DNA of 64,000 bases from positions 1-64,000 of the forward strand of contig CANQID010000003.1 of the NCBI GenBank assembly GCA_947623925.1. The letters are read 5' to 3'. The notes under the pieces were generated by a model that did not search any database, was not told the origin of the DNA, and saw only the letters and a list, made by a program, of their open reading frames with translations. This DNA is from an uncultured Bacilli bacterium (lineage in GTDB: Bacteria; Bacillota_I; Bacilli_A; RF39; UBA660). The translations under genes were made by a program, and so were the position numbers. Position 1 is the first letter of the stretch; every line of letters starts with the position of its first letter. Shown in pieces: positions 18,524 through 27,643 of this stretch.

Positions 18524-18944
18524 TAGTCTCACCACTTTCTTTCTTTACAAATTTACATTTAATTGGAAGTTTATGCATAGCAAGTCTTAATGCTTCTCTT
18601 GCAATTTCCTCACTTACTCCACTTACTTCAAACATAATTTTGCCTTTTTTAACAACTGCAACCCAAACTTCTGGTTGTCCTTTACCTTTACCCATACGAG
18701 TTTCCAAAGGTATCTTAGTTAATGATAAGTGAGGGAATATATTTATAAATACCTTTCCTCCACGTTTCATATAACGTGTCATGGCAACACGGGCAGCTTC
18801 GATTTGTTGTTGTGTTATCCAAGCACCTTCTTCTGCTCTTAAACCATATTCACCAAAGTGTAATTCTTTATTTCCTTTAGCAATACCGTCATATACTAAA
18901 CGATGTGGACGACGATATTTAGTTCTTTTTGGAATGACTGCCAT
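18513..18944 (-). CDS. rplP: 50S ribosomal protein L16
   Basis: A 143-residue L16 that helps position A-site tRNA. The start [15 protein letters not shown] at 18944 is chosen because GGGAGG lies 8 bases upstream; an ATG at 18950 is too close to that site. The reading frame is open further upstream inside rpsC, but those codons are not L16-like. The gene overlaps rpsC by 26 bases and rpmC by 11. Confidence 0.96.
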   Translation of the reverse strand: MAVIPKRTKYRRPHRLVYDGIAKGNKELHFGEYGLRAEEGAWITQQQIEAARVAMTRYMKRGGKVFINIFPHLSLTKIPLETRMGKGKGQPEVWVAVVKKGKIMFEVSGVSEEIAREALRLAMHKLPIKCKFVKKESGETNEK

Positions 18945-19599
18945 CTTCATTACCTCCCTTATTTTTCTTTTCAGGAAGGATTTCTCCTTTATAAATCCAT
19001 ACTTTAACACCTATTTTACCATAAGTAGTATCTGCCTCCTTATGAGCATAATCAATATTAGCTCTTAAAGTATGAAGTGGAACATTTCCTTCAACATATC
19101 CTTCAGTTCTAGCCATATCAGCTCCACCTAAACGTCCTGATACTGAAGTTTTAATTCCTTTTGCTCCTGCTTTCATTGCATTTCTAATAGCTCTTTTTTG
19201 AGCAATTCTAAATGAAACACGATTTTCAATTTGATGTGCAATATTTTCTGCAACTAGTGCTGCAACTATATCTGGGTTTTTTACTTCCATAATAGAAATT
19301 TGTACATCTTCATTTACTAATTTTGATAACTCTTTTTTTAATTTTTCTATTTCATCACCGCCATGGCCAATTACTACACCAGGCTTTGCAGTATTGATAA
19401 TTATATCAACTTTAGCACTTGTTCTTTCAATAAGAATATTTGCTACTGCAGCATCTTTTAATTTTTTTGATAAAAATCTACGAATTTTGACATCATTATT
19501 TAAATATTTTGAGAAATCTTTGTTACCTGCATACCATTTTGATTCCCAAGTTTTATTGATGCCAATTCTAAGTCCTATTGGACTAACTTTTTGACCCAC
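18919..19599 (-). CDS. rpsC: 30S ribosomal protein S3
   Basis: A 226-residue S3 at the mRNA entry tunnel. It starts [20 protein letters not shown] and has a KH domain with the GxxG loop in [18 protein letters not shown] (about residues 73-90) and the C-terminal domain with [13 protein letters not shown]. The C-terminal tail ([15 protein letters not shown]) overlaps the start of rplP. Confidence 0.97.
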   Translation of the reverse strand: MGQKVSPIGLRIGINKTWESKWYAGNKDFSKYLNNDVKIRRFLSKKLKDAAVANILIERTSAKVDIIINTAKPGVVIGHGGDEIEKLKKELSKLVNEDVQISIMEVKNPDIVAALVAENIAHQIENRVSFRIAQKRAIRNAMKAGAKGIKTSVSGRLGGADMARTEGYVEGNVPLHTLRANIDYAHKEADTTYGKIGVKVWIYKGEILPEKKNKGGNEDGSHSKKN

Positions 19600-19616
19600 G
19601 AGTTTTCCTCCTTTGC

Positions 19617-19949
19617 TTATTTTTCACTAACAACTATCTTTATATGACTTGTTCTCTTTTTAATAGGATCAACATGTCCACGAGAACCAAATTTCATTCT
19701 TTTCATTACTTGTCCTTCGTTTACAATTGCTTCTTTAACATATAATTTAGACTTGTCTAAATTTAAGTTGTTTTCAGCATTTGCAACAGCAGACACTAAA
19801 ACTTTTCTTGATAGTCTAGCTGCTTCTTTATTAATATTTTTTAATATTTTATCTGCTTCTTCTACGCTTTTCCCACGTATCAAATCTATAACTAAACGAG
19901 CTTTACGAGGTGCAATTCTAACTCCTTTTGCAATCGCTAATGCTTCCAT
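19617..19949 (-). CDS. rplV: 50S ribosomal protein L22
   Basis: A 110-residue L22 lining the exit tunnel. It has [22 protein letters not shown] and the long beta-hairpin region [20 protein letters not shown]; this hairpin is where macrolide-resistance changes can arise, but no obvious alteration is seen. Confidence 0.98.
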   Translation of the reverse strand: MEALAIAKGVRIAPRKARLVIDLIRGKSVEEADKILKNINKEAARLSRKVLVSAVANAENNLNLDKSKLYVKEAIVNEGQVMKRMKFGSRGHVDPIKKRTSHIKIVVSEK

Positions 19950-19975
19950 TTTAGTCCTCCTTCCTGATACTTAAA

Positions 19976-20245
19976 TTATTTTACTTTATTTTCGCCATGT
20001 CCACCAAATTTACGTGTTAATGCAAATTCACCTAATTTATGACCAACCATGTCTTCAGTAACATAAACAGGTATAAATTCTTTACCATTATGAACAGCAA
20101 ATGTGTGTCCAATAAATTCAGGGTAGATTGTTGAACGGCGAGACCAAGTTTTTATAACTTCTTTTTTTCCTGATTCATTTGATTTTTCGACCTTTTTCAT
20201 TAGATGTTCTGCTACATAAGGTCCTTTTTTTAAACTTCTAGCCAT
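19976..20245 (-). CDS. rpsS: 30S ribosomal protein S19
   Basis: An 89-residue S19 that pairs with S13 in the small-subunit head. [15 protein letters not shown] and the segment [20 protein letters not shown] are family signatures. Confidence 0.98.
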   Translation of the reverse strand: MARSLKKGPYVAEHLMKKVEKSNESGKKEVIKTWSRRSTIYPEFIGHTFAVHNGKEFIPVYVTEDMVGHKLGEFALTRKFGGHGENKVK

Positions 20246-20263
20246 TTAATTCAATTCCTTTCC

Positions 20264-21094
20264 CTATTTTTTACGACGACGTACAATTAGTTTGTCGCTT
20301 GCTTTTTTCTTATCACGTGTTTTATAACCCAAAGCTGGTTTTCCCCATGGAGTAACTGGTCCTTTACGACCTACAGGTGTACGACCTTCTCCACCACCAT
20401 GAGGGTGATCATTAGGGTTCATAACAGAACCACGAACTGTTGGTTTAATTCCCATATGTCTTTTGCGTCCTGCTTTACCAATGCTTACTAATTCATGATC
20501 AGCATTTCCTACTTCTCCAATTGTAGCTCTACAAGTACTTAATACTTTACGAACTTCTCCACTTGTTAAACGAAGTAGTGTGTATTTTCCTTCACGTCCT
20601 AATATTTGAATACTAGACCCAGCAGTACGAGCCATTTGCCCACCTTTTCCTGCTTTTAATTCAACATTATGAACTAAAGTACCTTCAGGTATATTTCCAA
20701 GTTCTAGTGAATTACCAATTTTTATATCTGTTGATGCTCCACTTTCTACTTTATCCCCTACTTTTAATCCTTTTGGAGCAATTATATATCTTTTTTCTCC
20801 ATCAGAATAATTAATTAAAGCAATGTTTGATGTTCTATTTGGGTCGTATTCTATTGAAGAAACTGTACCAATTATATTATCTTTATTTCTTTTAAAATCG
20901 ATAATACGATATTTTCTCTTTTCTCCACCACCACGATGTCTTAATGTAATTTTTCCTTGGTTATTACGACCACCATTTTTCTTTAATGTTACAACTAGTG
21001 ATTTTTCTGGTGTATCTTTAGTTATTTCAGTATTAACTAATTTAGACATACCACGAGTACCATTAGTCATAGGTTTAAATGTTTTTATAGCCAT
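20264..21094 (-). CDS. rplB: 50S ribosomal protein L2
   Basis: A 276-residue L2, needed for peptidyl transferase activity and subunit joining. It has the RNA-binding domain (about 60-200) and the C-terminal loop with the conserved histidine region [15 protein letters not shown]. Length and order are normal. Confidence 0.98.
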   Translation of the reverse strand: MAIKTFKPMTNGTRGMSKLVNTEITKDTPEKSLVVTLKKNGGRNNQGKITLRHRGGGEKRKYRIIDFKRNKDNIIGTVSSIEYDPNRTSNIALINYSDGEKRYIIAPKGLKVGDKVESGASTDIKIGNSLELGNIPEGTLVHNVELKAGKGGQMARTAGSSIQILGREGKYTLLRLTSGEVRKVLSTCRATIGEVGNADHELVSIGKAGRKRHMGIKPTVRGSVMNPNDHPHGGGEGRTPVGRKGPVTPWGKPALGYKTRDKKKASDKLIVRRRKK

Positions 21095-21105
21095 GATTAC
21101 CCTCC

Positions 21106-21387
21106 TTAGTTAAGTTCTATTGAACTACCTTCACTTAGTTTAACAATTGCTTTTTTTACTTTAACAGTTTTACCTGTGTAACGACCTACTCTTTTTTTCT
21201 TAGGTTTTACATTTATTGTATTAACGCTATCTACTTTTACATTAAATACTTTTTCTATTGCTTGTTTAATTTGAGTTTTATTTGCTCTAACATCAACGCT
21301 AAATACAATAACATTATTTTTTGCTAAATCAGAACTTTTTTCTGTAACGATTGGTGCTTTTATAATATCTCTATAATTACTCATCAT
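21106..21387 (-). CDS. rplW: 50S ribosomal protein L23
   Basis: A 93-residue L23 at the tunnel exit, a docking site for SRP and trigger factor. Begins with tandem ATG codons (21387 and 21384); either fits the GGAGGTG upstream. Typical segment [18 protein letters not shown]. The first ATG overlaps the rplD stop. Confidence 0.97.
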   Translation of the reverse strand: MMSNYRDIIKAPIVTEKSSDLAKNNVIVFSVDVRANKTQIKQAIEKVFNVKVDSVNTINVKPKKKRVGRYTGKTVKVKKAIVKLSEGSSIELN

Positions 21388-22007
21388 TAGATAAGCACCT
21401 CCTCTATTTGTTTAATAGCTTTTTCTGTTGCTATCATTTTATCTGCTGAAATTATATCTAAAACATTTATTTCATCAGCTTGTAATAAAATAACATTTCT
21501 TAAATTACGAGTAGCTAAAATCATATTTTCTGATAATCCATCTACAACTATTAATACATTCTTTTCAGCTTTTAAATTTGATAGTAATGTTTTAACTTCT
21601 TTAGTTTTATTACTTTCTAATTCGAATTTATCTATAACTATTAATTCTTTGTCTTTTGCTTTGCAAGATAGAGCCGCTTTTAAAGCTAATCTTCTTTCTT
21701 TGCGGTTCATTTTTTTGCTGTAATCTCTTGGATGTGGTCCAAAAACTACACCACCATGATACCAATGTGGAGCGCGTGTACTTCCTTGACGAGCACGACC
21801 TGTACCTTTTTGTCTCCAAGGCTTTGCTCCTCCTCCACTTACTTCTGAACGTGTTTTTGTATCAGCTGTACCTTGTCTTAATGAATTTCTTGATAAAGTA
21901 ATTGCATCATACAATACAGCATCATTTTGTACTTCCCAGATTTCTTTTGATAATGTAATATCGCTTACTTTTTCACCTTTAGTATTTAATACAGATAATT
22001 TAGACAT
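21387..22007 (-). CDS. rplD: 50S ribosomal protein L4
   Basis: A 206-residue L4. The extended loop ([20 protein letters not shown], about residues 52-71, continuing [11 protein letters not shown]) reaches into the exit tunnel, and the C-terminal domain is globular. In some bacteria L4 also represses its own operon through the S10 leader; no such claim can be made here. Confidence 0.98.
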   Translation of the reverse strand: MSKLSVLNTKGEKVSDITLSKEIWEVQNDAVLYDAITLSRNSLRQGTADTKTRSEVSGGGAKPWRQKGTGRARQGSTRAPHWYHGGVVFGPHPRDYSKKMNRKERRLALKAALSCKAKDKELIVIDKFELESNKTKEVKTLLSNLKAEKNVLIVVDGLSENMILATRNLRNVILLQADEINVLDIISADKMIATEKAIKQIEEVLI

Positions 22008-22018
22008 CTATATTCCTC

Positions 22019-22813
22019 CTATTCTTCTGTAGCCTCAGAAGTTTCTGATTCTTCAGTAGTTTCTGCTGTTTCTAAAGTTTCTTCAGTTTCAACTGACTCT
22101 GTTTGTTCAACAGTTTCAACTGTTTCTTCTATTTCAGGAGTTGCATATGCATATGAGTTTAATTCCTCTACTTCATTAACTTTTCCTGGATTTTTAACAG
22201 AAGATTTTATAATTACTAAAGATTTTTTAGGTCCTGGTATATTACCTTTAACTAATATTACATTATTTTCTTTATCAACAGCTACTACTTCAAGATTTTG
22301 AATAGTTACTGTTAATACTCCCATATGTCCTGGTAATTTTTTACCTTTAAAAACACGCATTGGTCTCATTGTTCCCATTGAACCTGGTCTTCTATGATAA
22401 TGTGAACCATGTCCCATAGGTCCTCTACTTTGATTATGTCTTTTTATAACACCTTGGAACCCATGACCTTTTGTAGTTCCAGTTACATCTACTACTTCAC
22501 CAGGCTCAAAAATATCTACTGTTATTTCTTGTCCTAATGAATAGTTATTAATGTCTACACCTTTAATTTCTTTAAAGAAGCGCTTAGGTGTAGTATTTGC
22601 TTTGCTAGTATGTCCAGCAGAAGCCTTTGTCGCTAACTTTTCTCTCTTTGTATCAAAACCAAGTTGAATAGCTTCATAACCATCGTTTTCAATTGTTTTA
22701 ATTTGAGTAACAATATTTGGTTCAACTTCAACAACAGTTACAGGAACTAATTTACCAGATTTTGTAAATACTTGAGTCATTCCAATTTTACGACCTAAGA
22801 TTCCTTTTTTCAT
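22019..22813 (-). CDS. rplC: 50S ribosomal protein L3 with acidic C-terminal extension
   Basis: A 264-residue L3, about 55 residues longer than usual. The normal protein (about residues 1-207) has [10 protein letters not shown] at the start and [20 protein letters not shown] for binding near the peptidyl transferase centre. Residues 208-264 are a low-complexity tail made largely of Glu, Thr, Val and Ser (for example [18 protein letters not shown]). The tail is in frame to a normal stop, so it is not a visible frameshift. Such a negative tail on an rRNA-binding protein is unexpected; its role is unknown. Confidence 0.96.
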   Translation of the reverse strand: MKKGILGRKIGMTQVFTKSGKLVPVTVVEVEPNIVTQIKTIENDGYEAIQLGFDTKREKLATKASAGHTSKANTTPKRFFKEIKGVDINNYSLGQEITVDIFEPGEVVDVTGTTKGHGFQGVIKRHNQSRGPMGHGSHYHRRPGSMGTMRPMRVFKGKKLPGHMGVLTVTIQNLEVVAVDKENNVILVKGNIPGPKKSLVIIKSSVKNPGKVNEVEELNSYAYATPEIEETVETVEQTESVETEETLETAETTEESETSEATEE

Positions 22814-22823
22814 ATTTTTCCTC

Positions 22824-23132
22824 CTATAATATTATTTTAATATCTACTCCACTTGGAATATCTAAATGAGTTAAAGCCTCTATAGTTTCCTTGCTTGGAT
22901 TTATGATATCAATTAGTCTTTTGTGTGTTCTTTTTTCAAATTGTTCACGTGAATCTTTATACTTGTGAACTGCTCTTAAAATTGTGATTTTTTCAATTTC
23001 AGTTGGAAGTGGGATAGGTCCACTTACTTCTCCACCTGTTCTTTTCACAGTTTCAATTATTGTAGCACAAGCAGCATCAACACTTTTGTGTTCAAATGAT
23101 CTCAATTTGATACGAACTTTAGTTTTAGACAT
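22824..23132 (-). CDS. rpsJ: 30S ribosomal protein S10
   Basis: A 102-residue S10, also the transcription factor NusE. Typical segments are [15 protein letters not shown] and [14 protein letters not shown]. First gene of the cluster, behind a long leader and a strong promoter. The str operon genes (rpsL, rpsG, fusA, tuf), which precede it in Bacillus, are not here. Confidence 0.98.
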   Translation of the reverse strand: MSKTKVRIKLRSFEHKSVDAACATIIETVKRTGGEVSGPIPLPTEIEKITILRAVHKYKDSREQFEKRTHKRLIDIINPSKETIEALTHLDIPSGVDIKIIL

Positions 23133-23255
23133 TTGTATCCTCCTCTCGCCTATATCCAGTATAGACTTGCTCCGTGTAAAAACCTGAATGCCAATTGTTT
23201 TATTACAACTTAACCTGGTGTTTCAGCAACCTCACACATCATAGCATGCCACACA
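23133..23255 (-). promoter_or_regulatory. S10 operon leader RNA
   Basis: About 120 transcribed, untranslated bases between the promoter and rpsJ. The minus strand contains GTGTGAGGTTGCTGAAACAC and ACGGAGCAAGTCTATACTGG, sequence elements that recur upstream of rpsJ in many Firmicutes and form a conserved leader structure. The regulator is not known from sequence; feedback by a ribosomal protein is the usual explanation for such leaders. Confidence 0.6.
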
Positions 23256-23261
23256 TTCAAA

Positions 23262-23290
23262 ATTATACACAATTATTATATGAAAATCAA
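23262..23290 (-). promoter_or_regulatory. Sigma-A promoter of the S10-spc-alpha cluster
   Basis: Minus strand TTGATT (23285-23290), 17-base spacer, TATAAT (23262-23267), with an AT-rich upstream stretch that could serve as an UP element. It is the only strong promoter seen for the 14-kb ribosomal unit. Confidence 0.85.
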
Positions 23291-23353
23291 TAGATTTTTA
23301 GAATTTTTTTAATAATTTTTTAAATTTTGCATAAAAAAATTTTTCTGTACTTT

Positions 23354-23387
23354 TATCTTTATAATATATTTATCTTTATAATATATT
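23354..23387. repeat. Perfect 17-base tandem duplication in the rpsJ upstream region
   Basis: TATCTTTATAATATATT occurs twice back to back (23354-23370 and 23371-23387) in the non-coding stretch between the S10 promoter and the plus-strand gene at 23518. Each copy holds a TATAAT on the plus strand. The rest of 23291-23517 is AT-rich without a recognisable gene; an extended -10 (TGTTAGAAT, hexamer 23451-23456) could serve the plus-strand gene. Confidence 0.75.
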
Positions 23388-23517
23388 TTTGTTCTATTTT
23401 TTGATAATTCTAAACTTTAAACTTACTACTTATTTTAACATTACATTTGTTAGAATAATTTTAATGCATTAAATTAAATATTTAATGTTTTTCATATAAT
23501 TAAATGGGTGAGCATGC

Positions 23518-23844
23518 ATGAATCTAGTTCCTAATATAAACGCAAAAACATTCACTTTAAGTGCAATCGTGATTGGATATATATTAATTGATAATTCAAC
23601 CCCGGCAGAGCAAAATTCATTAGGAAACTGGTTTATGCTAATAGGGCAAGTTCTTTGTACAAATTCTGCACAACAACAAGTAATAAACAATCGAACTAAT
23701 AAATCAAATTCGTCTAATAGGCACATTATAAATGATGACAATATTAACAATTCTTCTGATAATGTTGAAGAACAAATAGAAATGATTAAAAAGGTGATAA
23801 ATGCGATGAAAACCGAGATTGAAAATTTAAAAAACAAATTATAA
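23518..23844 (+). CDS. Small protein of unknown function with hydrophobic N-terminus and C-terminal coiled coil
   Basis: A 108-residue protein, MNLVPNINAKTFTLSAIVIG at the start, translated from GGGTGAG. Residues about 1-55 form a compact hydrophobic domain (IVIGYILIDNSTPAEQNSLG, then NWFMLIGQVLC) and resemble small uncharacterised Firmicutes proteins I have no name for. An asparagine/serine-rich linker (56-80) leads to a charged helix, probably a coiled coil (EEQIEMIKKVINAMKTEIEN). The single candidate membrane helix suggests membrane association. It lies head-on to replication between the S10 cluster and the adhesin operon. No function is assigned. Confidence 0.7.
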   Translation: MNLVPNINAKTFTLSAIVIGYILIDNSTPAEQNSLGNWFMLIGQVLCTNSAQQQVINNRTNKSNSSNRHIINDDNINNSSDNVEEQIEMIKKVINAMKTEIENLKNKL

Positions 23845-23866
23845 AAAGCAACAATTAAATGTTGCT
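23842..23866 (-). terminator. Terminator of the adhesin-sortase operon
   Basis: Stem AGCAACA (23847-23853) and TGTTGCT (23860-23866) with a six-base loop. On the minus strand it is followed by TTTTTAT, so it ends the leftward operon whose last stop codon lies in the loop. It also follows the plus-strand gene at 23518, but without a T tract in that direction. Confidence 0.75.
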
Positions 23867-24589
23867 ATCATGGTTTAAATTATCAATATTTTCTTTGCTA
23901 ATATGAGTTTCAAATTCATTATATGATTTGTTTATTTGTTCTTCTTCGTTTATATCTTTTATATTATTTTTCTTATTCATTTTATTATTTATAGGTAAAC
24001 TAACTATTTTTCTATATATTAAAATTAGAGATACTATTATAAAATTAAGTACGAACATTATTGTACTAGCTTGTATAAGAATTCTAAATGTTTGATTTGA
24101 ATATATAGACATTTGTGAAAAGAAATCCAAATTATTTTTTACCACTACATCTAATATCATGAAAAAAAACAAATACGTACAACAGAAACAAAATACATTA
24201 ACTACATTAATGAATAAATTTGATCTTGAACTTAAAAATTTTAATTTACTATATTTATCAAATAAACTTAATACTGTATTAATATTTAGCACTACAAACA
24301 TTAAAAAATATATCGCTACATTTGGAAAATATATTAAATTAAATATTAAATCAACTAACTTATCAAAAAGATACAATAAAAATTTTCCATAATATCCAAA
24401 TAGCAATATAATTAGAATTGCATATATTAAAAATAAGACATGCCTTACTTTTTTATTTTTTTTAATCATAAATACAATCATCATAATCAAAGAAAGTGCA
24501 AAGAATATAAATAATTCTAAATAAAAAGGTGTTGTAAATATCAAAACTAATATAGAATAAAGATTTTGTAAAAAGTTAGTTTCTTCCAT
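23855..24589 (-). CDS. Multi-pass membrane protein, third gene of the adhesin-sortase operon
   Basis: A 244-residue protein with about five membrane segments (residues about 20-42, 48-70, 80-105, 123-148 and 168-192) and a hydrophilic, Asn/Glu/Lys-rich C-terminal tail of about 50 residues. No known family or catalytic motif is recognised. The start lies 15 bases after the sortase stop, and a terminator follows, so it is the last gene of a three-gene unit. Position suggests a part in surface-protein export, sortase placement or sensing, but this is inferred from context only. Confidence 0.75.
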   Translation of the reverse strand: MEETNFLQNLYSILVLIFTTPFYLELFIFFALSLIMMIVFMIKKNKKVRHVLFLIYAILIILLFGYYGKFLLYLFDKLVDLIFNLIYFPNVAIYFLMFVVLNINTVLSLFDKYSKLKFLSSRSNLFINVVNVFCFCCTYLFFFMILDVVVKNNLDFFSQMSIYSNQTFRILIQASTIMFVLNFIIVSLILIYRKIVSLPINNKMNKKNNIKDINEEEQINKSYNEFETHISKENIDNLNHDSNI

Positions 24590-24604
24590 TTTAACACCTT
24601 CTAT

Positions 24605-25267
24605 TTAAATTCTTTCAAAAATATATATTGATTGTAAAGTATTTGAGTTTTTTGTACAAGTAATTAAAGTTAATACTGTCTTACTATTATTTCTATAAAT
24701 TATCAAGTTCCCCGTTTTAGGTTGTGTGTAAACATTAACAAGTTCATATTTATATTCAACGTTATTGTATTTTATATAAGCAACATCTCCAATTTTTAAA
24801 TCGCTTAATCTCTTAAAATATGCTCTATAACTTGTTCCATTGTGTCCAGCCAACATTACATTTCCTAATTCCTCATCCGGATAACTTGACTTAGATAAAA
24901 TCATTACATTTTTATCTACTGTATTATTTTTAGAATTTTTATCATAAAATCCTTTTTCTAATTTTATTTTTGGGATTTTTAATACTCCTATATAAGATTC
25001 TTTGTTTGAAGTAGATTGACTATTTTTAGAAGGCTTTTCTTCATCATCAATTTGTTCATTATTTTCTTCTACTATTTCAGGCTGATTTTCTATTTGTTCA
25101 TCTTTTTCTTCTAAATATTCTACTTTAACATCATTACTTGCGTCTAAAAGAGTTAAGGCCATTGTTTCAAAGGCCTTATTCTTTTTTTCATTTTTATATG
25201 GTATAAGAATAACTGTCAATCCTAAAACCATTAATATTAAAAATATAAATACAACTATTTTATTCAA
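24605..25267 (-). CDS. Sortase
   Basis: A 220-residue membrane-anchored transpeptidase that cleaves a sorting signal and links the protein to the cell wall or to a pilus. It has an N-terminal membrane helix (residues 4-23), an acidic linker (45-90) and a sortase fold with the catalytic His142 (AGHNGT), Cys204 (TLITC) and Arg219 (FERI). The arginine sits only two residues from the C-terminus. The gene overlaps the adhesin stop by 4 bases, so it is presumably dedicated to it. The class is uncertain; there is no C-terminal membrane anchor as in class C. Confidence 0.92.
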   Translation of the reverse strand: MNKIVVFIFLILMVLGLTVILIPYKNEKKNKAFETMALTLLDASNDVKVEYLEEKDEQIENQPEIVEENNEQIDDEEKPSKNSQSTSNKESYIGVLKIPKIKLEKGFYDKNSKNNTVDKNVMILSKSSYPDEELGNVMLAGHNGTSYRAYFKRLSDLKIGDVAYIKYNNVEYKYELVNVYTQPKTGNLIIYRNNSKTVLTLITCTKNSNTLQSIYIFERI

Positions 25268-27447
25268 AATTGTTCACTTTTACGTTTTCTTATATAGAAA
25301 TATGTTCCTGCTATTCCTGACACTAATATAACTCCCCCAACTACATAAATCATCATTGAAGTAAAGCTTCCAGTATCTGGAACAGGCACTATAGTTAAAC
25401 TATCATAGATTGTTACAACTTGTACTTTATCAGTACCTTCTACTGTGAAGGTAATAGGTTCTGCCTTATCATATCCTTCTGGTGCAGTTACCTCTTCCAC
25501 TGTATATTCTTCCCCTATAATTAAGCGTTCAACTACATATGGCTCAGTAGTACTAATCCATCTTTCGATTACTTCACCATTTTTATTTTTTAAGACTAAC
25601 TCTGCTCCTGCTATAATTTCAGAAGTATCCTTGTCTTTCTTTGGGAAAGTTACAGTTGTTGGTTTATTTACCATTACAACAGGTTTATCTACTTTACCAT
25701 CTTTTACGTCAAATACAACTGCAGTAGTTGTTTTTATATAACCTTTTGGTGCAATAGTTTCTGATAAAGAGTATGTTCCGTCCTTTAAGCCTTTAACTAT
25801 ATGAACTTTATCAGTTGAATCCCATTCTTCAATTACTTTTCCAGTAACAACATCTTTTAACACCAAATGAGCACCAGGTAGTTCTTCTCCTGTAGTTGCA
25901 TCTTGTTTACTTATTTCAATTTCATTTAAAGCATTTTTCATTGTAAATGTATTTGCATCTGCAGAAGAAGTCGAAGATATTTTTCTAGTTACTTTTTCTT
26001 TATTTAAAACATATCCATCTGGTGCTTTCAATTCTTCTAATGTACATGTATCTCCAGGACTAATTTTATTACCTTTTGCATCAGTACCATTTATATAAGT
26101 ATATTCATTAGTTGTAGTAAACTCCTTACTATAACCAGATGTACAGCTAAATCTCATTTTTGCGCCACTTAAATTCTTACCATTTTCATCTTGCTTTACT
26201 ATTCTAATATTAACTTTGTAATTGATTGCTTTAAATTCTAAAGTTTCACCAGCTTTAAGAGTTTTAGTTTGTTTAATCATAGTAACAAATCCATCTGGCG
26301 TTTCTATTTCTTCTAATGTTACTGTTCCGGGAGCTAAATCATATACATCATGAGCATTACCATCAGTTGTCCATGTAAATGTTTTTCCAGTTGAATCTGT
26401 TAATTTTAATTTTGCACCACTTACAGGTTTATTATCTTCATCTACTTTTTCAACTTTAACATGAGTTCTTGTAAAAGATACTGTCTTACCTGTCCCTATT
26501 GCTTCATCATATTTAATTGGTACTAATAAATTTTGATAATCATAACGATCTAATGGTTTAGTAGCAGATGTTTTGTATAAATATGTTTTATAAGTTGATC
26601 TTTTAACACTTGCAGTAACCGTAATGTTACCAGTTAATGAATTAAGTCTACTAACTGGTAAATTCAAAGTTATTGTCTTACCATTTCTACTTAGTACCCC
26701 AGATTCATCACCAAATCCACTTTTTGAAGAAATTGTAACATTATATATATTAGATACAGGTTCATCAGTATCAATTGTAATGGTAGATGTAAGTTTTGTT
26801 CTATCACTTGAATAGTTCATACTATTACTACCAGTTAAAGCTATAGTTAATGAAGTTTTCTTGGCAGAAAGTGCATTATTAGCTAAATTTTTTATTTTTG
26901 AATATAATTTATATTGATCTGTGTAATTTGTTGCTTCTAATGAAGCTTTCTTAAATGTTGCAGGTAAATTGCCTTCTTCACTATCTGAAACCCCATTTGC
27001 AAGATCTTGATACCACCATAAAGCAACTTGTGTAACATAATATGCTTGATCTTCAGTAACACCTAATTTTGCTGCTGTACCGTTTTCAATTAAATATAAA
27101 TATGCATATTTAGTCTGTTCTGAAATTTTATTTAAAGTATATGCATCGTCACCCCATGCACCAACTTGATATGGTGTTCCTTGTTTTTCCATACAATATG
27201 CAGCTCTAGATTCTCCATTTACTGTTACATATTGTTTTGGAAGTTTAATGGATTCCTCCCAATTACCATCATTATCTTTAATAAAAGCTAACCAATCTTC
27301 ACCGTATTCATCAGCCTGTGAAGTTTTTGTTTTATCTATTGTCACCGTACTAGGTGCTGTTTCAGCACTTACAGTATTTACAGCAAAAAAAACTGAAAAT
27401 ATTAATAATAACAAAGACATTTTCTTTAAAAATCCACTATTTTTCAT
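25264..27447 (-). CDS. Sortase-anchored thioester-domain adhesin with SpaA/Cna_B repeats
   Basis: A 727-residue surface protein. A signal peptide (residues 1-28) precedes a thioester domain (about 45-160) with Cys85 (AYCME) and Gln140 in the TQxA motif (TQVALW); in this family these residues form an internal thioester that bonds covalently to host proteins. After a beta-rich region (about 195-330) come four SpaA/Cna_B-type domains (about 333-412, 413-505, 510-600 and 600-687), each with a lysine near its start and a glutamate in an E-x-x-x-PxGY context (EETIAP-like segments such as EEVTAPEGY), as needed for isopeptide bonds. It ends in VPDTG (689-693), a hydrophobic helix and a basic tail. 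It could be an adhesin tip or a stand-alone fibril. Confidence 0.93.
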   Translation of the reverse strand: MKNSGFLKKMSLLLLIFSVFFAVNTVSAETAPSTVTIDKTKTSQADEYGEDWLAFIKDNDGNWEESIKLPKQYVTVNGESRAAYCMEKQGTPYQVGAWGDDAYTLNKISEQTKYAYLYLIENGTAAKLGVTEDQAYYVTQVALWWYQDLANGVSDSEEGNLPATFKKASLEATNYTDQYKLYSKIKNLANNALSAKKTSLTIALTGSNSMNYSSDRTKLTSTITIDTDEPVSNIYNVTISSKSGFGDESGVLSRNGKTITLNLPVSRLNSLTGNITVTASVKRSTYKTYLYKTSATKPLDRYDYQNLLVPIKYDEAIGTGKTVSFTRTHVKVEKVDEDNKPVSGAKLKLTDSTGKTFTWTTDGNAHDVYDLAPGTVTLEEIETPDGFVTMIKQTKTLKAGETLEFKAINYKVNIRIVKQDENGKNLSGAKMRFSCTSGYSKEFTTTNEYTYINGTDAKGNKISPGDTCTLEELKAPDGYVLNKEKVTRKISSTSSADANTFTMKNALNEIEISKQDATTGEELPGAHLVLKDVVTGKVIEEWDSTDKVHIVKGLKDGTYSLSETIAPKGYIKTTTAVVFDVKDGKVDKPVVMVNKPTTVTFPKKDKDTSEIIAGAELVLKNKNGEVIERWISTTEPYVVERLIIGEEYTVEEVTAPEGYDKAEPITFTVEGTDKVQVVTIYDSLTIVPVPDTGSFTSMMIYVVGGVILVSGIAGTYFYIRKRKSEQF

Positions 27448-27473
27448 ATTTCTACCATCCTATTCTAAGAATT

Positions 27474-27501
27474 ATTATAACACACATTCGACATATTTCA
27501 A
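27474..27501 (-). promoter_or_regulatory. Promoter of the adhesin-sortase operon
   Basis: Minus strand TTGAAA (27496-27501), 16-base spacer, extended -10 TGTTATAAT (hexamer 27474-27479), about 26 bases upstream of the adhesin start. Confidence 0.72.
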
Positions 27502-27612
27502 GTATTTTTGACATTGATATATAAAAAAGTGTAAAGTTATTATTTATAATAAACATTTATATTATGTGTACAATATAAAAAAATATTTAACCTTTTAAAA
27601 TTTTAAAAATTT

Positions 27613-27643
27613 TAAAAAAAGAACTAGATTATTTATCTAATTC
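27613..27643 (-). terminator. Terminator after ftsH
   Basis: Minus-strand stem GAATTAGAT/ATCTAGTTC (27635-27643 and 27621-27629, one G-T pair) with a five-base loop, followed by TTTTTTT. It overlaps the ftsH stop codon. Confidence 0.8.

Noticed and set aside
23469-23837. A 122-codon open frame on the minus strand
   Set aside because: It is antisense to the 108-residue gene, lacks a ribosome binding site and has a composition typical of a shadow frame.
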